Part shown: positions 34,754 through 41,991 of the stretch, piece by piece
Position numbering within the stretch: the first letter of the stretch is position 1
Layout: every line of letters begins with the position of its first letter
Assembly: GCA_023450745.1 (NCBI GenBank)
Contig: JAEXGR010000005.1
Coordinates: forward strand, 1 to 64,000
Length of the DNA: 64,000 nucleotides
Source of the DNA: Synergistota bacterium
GTDB taxonomy: Bacteria; Synergistota; Synergistia; Synergistales; Synergistaceae
Reading direction: 5' to 3'
Program-made: the position numbers and the translations under genes
Notes under the pieces: generated by a model
The model's database searches: none
What the model was told of the DNA's origin: nothing
The model's input: only the letters and a program-made list of their open reading frames with translations

Positions 34754-36949
34754 TCAGTTATTTTCGACTATGGCCGTCTCCTGCGGCGTCAGGCCGTAGA
34801 GCTTATAGACGGCCCGGTTCAGTTCTCTCTCCGCCAGCAGGATCTCTTCGTTTTTACGGCCGTATTTTGCCGGCGGGTTTAACTCATAGAGGCGCGAAAG
34901 TTTTTCTCCAAAGGCGGAAATTTCCGCCCGGATGCGCTGTTGGGAAGCGTTCTCCGGGTGCATTCCCATTATCGGCAGTTCCGCAAGCGTCGAGGGACGC
35001 AGTTCAAAATAATCGTTCATCAGCGGCGCCGAGGTCAAACGGAAGATAAAGTCCATCAGCCTGGAGTTAAGCAGCGCGAGGATGAAGGGGTCGCGGTCGT
35101 CGATCACGCAGCACTTATCGTTCGCATAGACGCCGTCTTTTTCCAGGACGGCAGAAATGTTTTTGCATATCACGGGAAGGATTATTTTAGGTCTCTCAAA
35201 AACATCATAATAGCGGCAGGGGCGCAGCTCCCACCAATAGTCGCCCCGGTCACGCCGCTTAGCGGCCTTCCCCTCATACTGGGCGAGGTAAGAGGCAAGC
35301 CGCGGATGGTTCCTGGCAAACCACATATATCCGTCTGACAGGTCGCGTCTCTTGTCGGTGTAGCCCTTAGGCATGAAGATCAGATATTTTTTTACCGGCG
35401 GCAGGTAATACCGTTTTATCTCGCGGCCAGAATAGAACGGAACGATAAGCGCCGCCGAAGCCGGCTCGCCCGCGGCTATTGTCTTCGCCGTTTCAGGGCC
35501 GATCACAAAGGCCTCGTTAAGCCCGGTAAGAATGCCGCGATATATCCCGCTGCCGGTACAAAGCGAAAGCGGCACGCTCCTTTCGCGTATCTTAGCCGCC
35601 AGAGCCGTTACTTCGCCGTCTGAGAAATTCCATGACGAGGAGGTGATATCGCCATCTGTCAGGGTCCGAAATCTCTCCTCGGCGTATTCTGAGAGCGGTG
35701 TCTCTTTAGCTTTTGTGGAGGCGTCGATAAACCTGATCCCTTCGTCCTCCGGTTCTTTGAGAACAGAGACGATGGAAAGCGGCATGACCGTGCCCTTCAG
35801 CAGCGGGACCTTGCCCAGGTCCACAATGACGGCCGGGCTATGGTATTTAAAAAAGTCGCGCAGCCCCGTACCGTAGTCTGATTTCATCCATTTGTTGGAG
35901 ATCAGCAGTACGGCGCTGCCGCGGGCGGAGAGCATGGCGGCCGCCTTTTCCACATAGTAGCAGTAAATATCGGCGTTGAAGCGCGATGACGAATAGCCGG
36001 AAAGCAGTTCTTTTATAGAGGAGAACTGCTCACTGCGAAGATGCGGCGGGTTCGTTATAATCAGATCAAATTTCATATCAAGAAAGATATCGTCTATTAA
36101 AATACTGCCCCATACAAAATGATCGTCAGATATCTTCGCCTCTGGATAATTTAACTTAAGTCCGGCTTTGAGTACATCGAGGGCCACCGCGCTGCAGTCC
36201 GTTACAAAGAGAGACTGCTCGATGAATTCGCGTATAAAGCGTTCCTCGGTACGCGGCCGGTTGTCCGCAAGATATTTTCCAAGCCCCAAACGCACAGCAG
36301 CGATCTTTTTTATAAAAGCGCCCACTATCTCGCCGCCAGAAGCCGAAATATCGCAGAACCGCATTGCGGCGAGCGCGTCGTCTATCTTCTTCGCGTCGCG
36401 CGCGATGACTGTATCGTCAAAGAGAATGCGGCTCTCGGAGAAATAACCGTCAAGCGCGGCGGGAGCAAGGCCGCAGCTTCGGCGGAGATAATTTTTGACT
36501 CCCTCCGTCGAGAGATAACCGAGAATGTCTTCCGGAATGGTTATGCCGCGTACAGCCGGCGATTCCATAAAAATGGCAAAGTATCCCTCTCCCGCGGCCG
36601 AAGTTATCGCGGAATATACCGCGTCAGCGTCGTTGGTTTCCATATAATGAACGAGAAATTTAAGGCATTTCTTTTCCGAAGCTGCCAGCTGTGCTCCGGG
36701 AGCCAGCTTGATCTGAAGGAAATCCACCCTTCCTTGGCCGGCGGCGGGCGTATGGCGTCCCAGCAAGCGGTAGGATGAGACGGTATTTTTCAATTCCTGA
36801 GGGATATGGATGCCTGAGCGTATCCACTTTTCCGAGGTGGCGATGTTTGCAAACAGAGAGCTCATGCCGCCGATAAATCTATCGGCATTGAACTCTTCCT
36901 TTCGTAAAGCCCTGTGAATGACAGATGAATTGCCGCCGCCCCGCATCAT
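34754..36949 (-). CDS. Solitary divergent N6-adenine DNA methyltransferase-like protein (Eco57I/TaqI type)
   Basis: The central region is a gamma-class amino-methyltransferase core. Motif IV is NPPH at residues 300-303, preceded by FDLIITN; a VTDCSAVALDVLKA segment (249-262) resembles the SAM-acid loop; and SARGSAVLLISNKWMKSDYG fits motifs V-VI. Motif I, normally DPxCGSG, reads DISASGGE (200-207), so SAM binding may be altered. The C-terminal half (about 450-700) resembles the TaqI-type target-recognition domain (NSRLMDFIF, LRPSTLAELPI). The N-terminal 190 residues are unlike a known nuclease. No restriction gene is adjacent. It could be an orphan modification enzyme, a degenerate type IIG relative or a non-DNA methyltransferase. 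Confidence 0.75.
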   Translation of the reverse strand: MMRGGGNSSVIHRALRKEEFNADRFIGGMSSLFANIATSEKWIRSGIHIPQELKNTVSSYRLLGRHTPAAGQGRVDFLQIKLAPGAQLAASEKKCLKFLVHYMETNDADAVYSAITSAAGEGYFAIFMESPAVRGITIPEDILGYLSTEGVKNYLRRSCGLAPAALDGYFSESRILFDDTVIARDAKKIDDALAAMRFCDISASGGEIVGAFIKKIAAVRLGLGKYLADNRPRTEERFIREFIEQSLFVTDCSAVALDVLKAGLKLNYPEAKISDDHFVWGSILIDDIFLDMKFDLIITNPPHLRSEQFSSIKELLSGYSSSRFNADIYCYYVEKAAAMLSARGSAVLLISNKWMKSDYGTGLRDFFKYHSPAVIVDLGKVPLLKGTVMPLSIVSVLKEPEDEGIRFIDASTKAKETPLSEYAEERFRTLTDGDITSSSWNFSDGEVTALAAKIRERSVPLSLCTGSGIYRGILTGLNEAFVIGPETAKTIAAGEPASAALIVPFYSGREIKRYYLPPVKKYLIFMPKGYTDKRRDLSDGYMWFARNHPRLASYLAQYEGKAAKRRDRGDYWWELRPCRYYDVFERPKIILPVICKNISAVLEKDGVYANDKCCVIDDRDPFILALLNSRLMDFIFRLTSAPLMNDYFELRPSTLAELPIMGMHPENASQQRIRAEISAFGEKLSRLYELNPPAKYGRKNEEILLAERELNRAVYKLYGLTPQETAIVENN

Positions 36950-37509
36950 ACCACTCCCCCACCAATTCTTTTATTTAGTATAATGCATATGCGAAGATAA
37001 AAACAGAGCTGGAAAGTTTACCGACAACCGTGGTTGTGATATAGATAAAGGCCTTTAGCAGGCAAATGCAGAATACGCGACCCCAGCGGTAACCATACTA
37101 GCCGTGAATGTCTTGAAAAGTTCAAATGATGTACCAAGCTCGTGGTAGCAGGCAGGGCAAAAGGTTATTGTACATATGAAACAACCAGACAAATACCAGA
37201 AGATCTCGAAAAAATAAAAAGACTCCCAGCAAATATAAGTTCCCGAGGACTCTGCCAGAACCACATAGCCCAAAGAAACAGCTGACGGGCTTTACCATGA
37301 ACTGAAAAAGAAAGATAAATTCAATATCGCGCAGAGCACCGGTGAATTATTACGGAGAACCGCGCGTAGAAAACGAGATAATATACCAAGAAACACAAGC
37401 AGCGACAAGAAAAAGCGACCCACAAGAATATTTTCCCGATGGCCGCTTTTTGCATGTATGTAAAATTATGTACTTTACCTATTATAATGCCTGACAAATA
37501 CCGACTTTC
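36950..37509. other. Unexplained 560-base region, possible decayed DNA
   Basis: No confident gene is present. A 72-codon minus-strand frame (37055-37273) contains a CPACYHELG segment but lacks a ribosome binding site. On the plus strand one frame from about 37285 gives lysine/arginine-rich text (ADGLYHELKKKDKFNIAQST) without a start. Both may be remnants. The promoter of the methyltransferase gene should lie at the left edge. Confidence 0.35.
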
Positions 37510-39162
37510 TTACACCGGCTTATCGGAGGCAAGCTCAGGACCATGTTTTTTATCAAAAGCACCGTAAATCATCTTAATGCAAAGCAGGAACATTGCGGCA
37601 CCAAGAATAACCAAAAACCAATTTACGTACAGAGCCAAACCAACTGTGAGGACAACAGTGCCTATGCATCCAATAACGCTTGCCCGTGCAATAATAACGT
37701 CAATTTTTAACCCTCTTTCGATGAATCCCGGAAGTAGCGGTTTAGCTTCGTTCGACGTCATCAAGGAAACAGCGACTGTGGCTATCAGGCTGACGGCAAC
37801 GCCCCAAACTCCTGGCAGCGGAAGCTTATAGATGACCGTCGCCAGAACGCCCATGACCGAGCCACAGACAATGCCGGCGACAGTGCCTTTAAGCGTCAGT
37901 CTAGACCAGAACATACAGGCCATCATCGGGACAAAGATTGCGCTGACGTAGACGTTTTTCCCCAAATATGTGATCTGCAGGATAGAACGCAATTTCAAAA
38001 CGATCAACGCTGCGGCGCACGCTATCAGCAGAGTCAGTATTCTTGATAACATCAGTGCCTGCTTGTCAGTAAGGTCCTTAGAAAGCGAAGGCTGAATGAC
38101 GTCTACCATCAGAACCAGGGAGGTGGTTTGAAGATAAGAATCCAGTGTAGATATCATCGTAGCAAGAGCTGCGGCGATAAAAAGTCCGATTAAACCGTGT
38201 GGCAGCACTCTTGATATCAAAGCAAATATCGCCTGCTCATCGTTGCCACCAAGCACCGCTTTGTCTACGACCATCGCAGCCGCCAGCCCTATAAATACTG
38301 TCGCCCCGGCAAAAAGGGTCGTATACGCAAAACCAAACATCGCGCCTTTGACAGACGTCTCCTGATCTTTTGCTGAGATATACCTTGTAAGGATGCAAAT
38401 GTCCGTATTCGCCGCCATTATTCCGCTTATAAAGAACCCAGTCCACCAGACATTGGGTTTGAGTGAAAAAAATGCTGTTGAGAGGGAGCTATGGACAGCT
38501 TCCGGAGTGATACCGTGTCCGAAAATGCAGAATGCAGGCAATAATACAAATATCACAGGCGTCATTATACACCACTGTAAAACGTCATTGGCAACAACAG
38601 ACAAGAGCCCTCCAGCCGTCGTGTATATTACTGAGAATACGATGCTGATTATCAGAGCTTTTTCATAAGTAATTCCGTATTTTCCGAATGCCAGGCTAAG
38701 TATGAGGGCCACGGCTGCCATGGTATTCGTTACAAGAACGAATGTCTGCCACGCCCCCCAGGCTCCCGCAAGCGCTTTTACCCCCTGGGAATTGAAGCGA
38801 TGGCGGAACAGGTCGCCGCCGCTGCGCAAGTCCAACTTTGCCGCGCACGCCCTGACTCTTCTCGGTATCCCAGCAGCAATTGCGATCCATGCCCCCATGT
38901 TGTAGCATTGACTAGGTATAAGAACACCGATCCCGCTTGTAAAAACGCCGGCTGGATATCCGATCAACGAGCTGGCGCCTTTCATGGACGCTCCTTGGGT
39001 GCAAAGTGTGGAAAATACTCCAAAAGCTTTGCCTCCGAGCAGGTAATCGTTCTGGCTCTTTACTTTCATGCTTTGATAGATGCCATTCGCCATGATAACA
39101 AAAGCGTAAATTATAACCACCCACACATCCAGCCGGGAGAAACGCAGAACCTCTTCCAACAT
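37510..39162 (-). CDS. Sodium:solute symporter (SSS family)
   Basis: This is a Na+-coupled transporter of the SSS/SSF family (relatives carry proline, pantothenate, acetate, urea and other solutes). The 550 residues contain about 13 membrane segments. The opening FVIMANGIYQSMKVKSQNDYLLGGKAFG and the ITYEKALIISIVFSVIYTTAGGL region are typical. The AGGAGG site before the ATG is strong. It is the last gene, on the minus strand, of a group with a DUF3830 gene, a flavin reductase gene and (beyond the divergent PucR gene) a molybdenum hydroxylase, so it likely imports their substrate. Confidence 0.93.
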   Translation of the reverse strand: MLEEVLRFSRLDVWVVIIYAFVIMANGIYQSMKVKSQNDYLLGGKAFGVFSTLCTQGASMKGASSLIGYPAGVFTSGIGVLIPSQCYNMGAWIAIAAGIPRRVRACAAKLDLRSGGDLFRHRFNSQGVKALAGAWGAWQTFVLVTNTMAAVALILSLAFGKYGITYEKALIISIVFSVIYTTAGGLLSVVANDVLQWCIMTPVIFVLLPAFCIFGHGITPEAVHSSLSTAFFSLKPNVWWTGFFISGIMAANTDICILTRYISAKDQETSVKGAMFGFAYTTLFAGATVFIGLAAAMVVDKAVLGGNDEQAIFALISRVLPHGLIGLFIAAALATMISTLDSYLQTTSLVLMVDVIQPSLSKDLTDKQALMLSRILTLLIACAAALIVLKLRSILQITYLGKNVYVSAIFVPMMACMFWSRLTLKGTVAGIVCGSVMGVLATVIYKLPLPGVWGVAVSLIATVAVSLMTSNEAKPLLPGFIERGLKIDVIIARASVIGCIGTVVLTVGLALYVNWFLVILGAAMFLLCIKMIYGAFDKKHGPELASDKPV

Positions 39163-39337
39163 CGTAAAAACCTCCTGTCACATTGTTTTCTTTTGCGCTA
39201 AACAACAGCAGAGATTGATTTCTCTGCAATAAACATCCTTAAGCCTTTTTACATAGAGTTAGGCACCCAAAGTATTTAATTTAATATTGGCGAAGGAGTA
39301 TAGTAGGATTGCCGAAACCAACCAGTTGTTCCGGCAC

Positions 39338-39431
39338 TACCCTAAGATAACGGCCATCTGGGCTCTACGCATTGCTTATAGTGTTGTTAATTTTTTGCGC
39401 ACAACCACATATGGCCATTATCACTAGGGTA
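39338..39431. repeat. Imperfect 20-base inverted repeat in the 39163-39481 gap
   Basis: The arms are at 39338-39357 (beginning TACCCTAAGATAACGG) and 39411-39431 (reverse complement beginning TACCCTAGTGATAATGG). They match at most positions with one gap and are 53 bases apart. A smaller hairpin (GTTGT/ACAAC) sits inside. The element lies in the leader of the SSS symporter gene, downstream of DUF3830. No T tract follows, so it is not a simple terminator. A structured leader RNA or a small mobile-element relic are both possible. The rest of the gap shows only a 7-base-arm hairpin at 39208-39227 near the symporter start. Confidence 0.5.
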
Positions 39432-39481
39432 CGATCGCATCAATAGCTGTACAAAATTGTTACGTATTGGCCTCAGCTCAA

Positions 39482-39904
39482 TTATTCTTCTATTATTACC
39501 GCAGTGGCGTATACAGGACCGTCCGACCAAAGTTTAAGGGCAAATTCTTTAAGCCTTCTAACATCGCCATCGACCGTGCCGAAAACATTTTCCGCTTTGC
39601 CACCTGTTTTGCGTTTGGGCCCATACCAAAAGTGCACAGCATTTTTTACGGCAGGGCTGTCTCCTAAGTACATGCTGACTTCCCCTGTTTCCATTTCAGA
39701 AGCGAGTTTGGTATTTTCTTCTGGAACGTTTTTATCCGTACTTGGCTTAAAGAAGAATGCCTCGCCAGCAAATCTGGCGTGCAGGAGTTTGATTTCTTCA
39801 GGAAACGTCTCTGTCAGCATTTTGATCGTCTCGGGAGCGGCGTCTTCTTTCAAATTAATTACCAGAGGCATACCGTCTTTGAATTTCAGAAGCAGTTTTT
39901 TCAT
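39482..39904 (-). CDS. DUF3830 (cyclophilin-like fold) family protein
   Basis: The 140-residue protein fits the DUF3830 family: an opening strand MKKLLLKFKDGM, a TIKMLTETFP helix, a RFAGEAFFF strand, and MYLGDSPAVKNAVHFWYGP in the second half. Family members often neighbour amidohydrolase, hydantoinase or amino-acid catabolic genes; their activity is not established. A GGGAG site precedes the ATG. It lies 26 bases downstream of the flavin reductase gene and is clearly co-transcribed with it. The family call rests on pattern recall rather than a search. Confidence 0.7.
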   Translation of the reverse strand: MKKLLLKFKDGMPLVINLKEDAAPETIKMLTETFPEEIKLLHARFAGEAFFFKPSTDKNVPEENTKLASEMETGEVSMYLGDSPAVKNAVHFWYGPKRKTGGKAENVFGTVDGDVRRLKEFALKLWSDGPVYATAVIIEE

Positions 39905-39930
39905 AATAGGTTTCTCCCTTCCAGTATAAG

Positions 39931-40512
39931 TTAAGGCCTTACAATATCTTTATAATCCAGTGTTTCGCCAAGAACCGCGTATCGTGTACCGCCGAGGTAG
40001 TGCAATGTCTCCGTATTGCCGATGCCGGTCTTCCAGCCGCTTATTTTGTCAAAATATCTATCGTCCACGGTAATCCCCACCACATCGGCGACAAAGAAAC
40101 TGTAGGCATCGTTAGCAATCGAATAGACTTTGCAGATTTTGCATTCAACATGTGCGATACATTCTTTGATCTGCGGAGTGTCTTCAAGGATACTGGCTTT
40201 TTCGCGAGTAAGCCCCGTTTCTTTAAACTTGTCAACATCACGTCCCGATGTGCGTCCACAATAGTGAAGCTCCCACAGAAGATCCCTATTTGGGATGTTG
40301 ATAATATATTCCCCACTATTTTTGATCAGGTTGTAAGAAAACCGCTTCGGTGTCACGCTGATACCGACAGTCGGAGGATCTCCGCAAAGACTGCTCTGCC
40401 AAGTGATGGCTATAATATTATCCTTATCTCCTTCCTTGCAGGTGACTAAAGTGGACATCCCAGGGAAAAGAACCGCTGTCGATCGCTTAGGATCAAGTGA
40501 TATCATACCCAT
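39931..40512 (-). CDS. Flavin reductase-like domain protein (FMN-binding split barrel)
   Basis: The 193-residue protein has the flavin reductase-like architecture: NIIAITWQSSLCGDPPTVGI at about 32-51 (flavin-binding strand and loop), a KRFSYNLIKNSGEYIINIP segment and a C-terminal LHYLGGTRYAVLGE. Such proteins reduce or bind FMN and either supply reduced flavin to a partner or act alone as oxygen- or metal-related reductases. No monooxygenase is nearby, and the organism is likely anaerobic, so an FMN-binding electron-transfer role is more likely. GGAG precedes the ATG. It is divergent from the PucR gene. Confidence 0.85.
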   Translation of the reverse strand: MGMISLDPKRSTAVLFPGMSTLVTCKEGDKDNIIAITWQSSLCGDPPTVGISVTPKRFSYNLIKNSGEYIINIPNRDLLWELHYCGRTSGRDVDKFKETGLTREKASILEDTPQIKECIAHVECKICKVYSIANDAYSFFVADVVGITVDDRYFDKISGWKTGIGNTETLHYLGGTRYAVLGETLDYKDIVRP

Positions 40513-40549
40513 GTTTCACACGCTCCTTGTCTGTATTAGTTAATGAATA

Positions 40550-40688
40550 TTGCGAATACCTAGATTAATTAATATTCTATGCGCAAACCCTCGTGAGCGT
40601 TATATGACCGTGTAACAAAAACACCACGCTCAATTTGTATAATCACGTCACTTGCGAATAGGTCACTATATCGATAAAGTATTATAAT
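40550..40688. promoter_or_regulatory. Divergent control region between flavin reductase and PucR genes
   Basis: The 217-base gap has two direct copies of TTGCGAATA (40550-40558 and 40652-40660), two TATAAT hexamers on the plus strand (40638-40643 and 40683-40688), and AT-rich flanks. The second TATAAT lies 42 bases before the PucR ATG. The repeated nonamer is a candidate PucR-protein binding site controlling both directions. Confidence 0.4.
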
Positions 40689-40729
40689 GAAGGCATTACG
40701 GAATGCTGGTGTTTTAGGGAGGAATTCCG

Positions 40730-41917
40730 ATGTTAATGAAGTTGACGTGCAAAAATATACATGAAATAAAATCGTGCGATTCGCTGGAGTTGGTTACAAA
40801 AGAAAACTTCGCCGATAAGGCGATAATGTGGTGCCATTTTATTGACAATTTTCAGTTAATCAAAACCGTGCGGGAAGACGAACTGGTTATCGCTGCCGGT
40901 TTTGAAAAAAAATCTGAGGCGGAAGTATTGGATTTCATCAGCAAATTACATGAAAAGCGTATCTCCTGTCTGATCGTTTACACATCGGAAGATAATGTTT
41001 TGCCATACCAGAAAAGCATTGAAAAGCTGGGAAACAATCTTGGGCTGTGTATCTACTCATTACCCGCGAGAGTGTTGCTCAGCGAAATTACACAATTCAT
41101 ATGCGAGGCCATATGCCGCAGCAAACTTTCTCAGCAATTTATAGACAAATTCATAGATTTGCTGATATTTGAAAATATAGAGGATAATTCCATCTTAGCG
41201 ACCAAGGCAAATATGCTCGGATACGACCACAGTCAGTCATATTATTGCGTGAATATATCTTTTGACAAGACCGATCCCGACACCAATCAGATGACGATTA
41301 AAGACATGATATTCTGCATTTTGGATTCTGTATCGAAACAATATAAAACGCAGATACTTCACACCATACATAATAATAATATCATCGTCATCGTCAACTC
41401 CGTCAAAAATAATGACCTAATAGATAAAATCACATCCAAAACTCTGGAAAAGCTTTATGATAGCAAATCGATCATCAGAGCTTCAGCCGGAATCAGCGAG
41501 AACTATTCGGCACTCTCACAGTTTAAGCAGGCATACACGCAAGCTGAAAGCATGGTAAGACTCTCTTCATCCCTTGGAGGGAAACAGCTTTGTTATTACA
41601 ACGCTGATATCAACGCCATACTCAGCAATATTCAGGATAAAACTACAATCAATACAATTTATTCAAATATGATGTCAAAGCTCGAAGATTATGATAACGA
41701 AAAGGGCTCCATGCTGAAGGATACGCTCTTTTCTTTTGTTGAAAACGATTTTAATTCAAAAAATACAGCAGAGGCGATGCACATACACTTAAATACACTC
41801 CGTTATCGCCTGAGCAGGATACAGGAAATCCTCGCCATAAAGCTTCGCGAGCCACAAAATATTTATAAAATCACGACGGCATATCATATCGATAAGTACA
41901 TCAAATCTCTTTCCTGA
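40730..41917 (+). CDS. PucR-family transcriptional regulator
   Basis: The 395-residue protein has the three-part PucR layout. An N-terminal PucR/sensor domain covers about 1-130 (ELVIAAGF, with SCLIVY and LGLCIYSLP). A middle GGDEF-like region follows (ASAGISENYSALSQFKQAYTQAE). The C-terminal PucR-type HTH carries NTAEAMHIHLNTLRYRLSRI. Members regulate purine, amino-acid or nitrogen-compound catabolism in response to a pathway metabolite. It is divergent from the flavin reductase/DUF3830/SSS genes and convergent with the molybdenum hydroxylase gene, so it is probably the module's local regulator. AGGAGG precedes the ATG. Confidence 0.9.
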   Translation: MLMKLTCKNIHEIKSCDSLELVTKENFADKAIMWCHFIDNFQLIKTVREDELVIAAGFEKKSEAEVLDFISKLHEKRISCLIVYTSEDNVLPYQKSIEKLGNNLGLCIYSLPARVLLSEITQFICEAICRSKLSQQFIDKFIDLLIFENIEDNSILATKANMLGYDHSQSYYCVNISFDKTDPDTNQMTIKDMIFCILDSVSKQYKTQILHTIHNNNIIVIVNSVKNNDLIDKITSKTLEKLYDSKSIIRASAGISENYSALSQFKQAYTQAESMVRLSSSLGGKQLCYYNADINAILSNIQDKTTINTIYSNMMSKLEDYDNEKGSMLKDTLFSFVENDFNSKNTAEAMHIHLNTLRYRLSRIQEILAIKLREPQNIYKITTAYHIDKYIKSLS

Positions 41918-41947
41918 ATCTAACAGTACCCTATTTTGTGCAAGCTA

Positions 41948-41973
41948 CGGCGGCCGTGTAAGATAGGCCGCCG
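41948..41973. terminator. Inverted repeat between convergent PucR and hydroxylase genes
   Basis: Eight-base GC-rich arms CGGCGGCC and GGCCGCCG enclose a 10-base loop, midway between the two stop codons. The T tracts on either side are weak, so termination is probable but not certain. Confidence 0.5.
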
Positions 41974-41991
41974 CGTGCCCTCATATGTTTT

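Noticed and set aside
37055..37273. 72-codon minus-strand frame with CPACYHELG
   Set aside because: No start signal; two further cysteines do not make a clear zinc motif. Kept as a possible remnant only.
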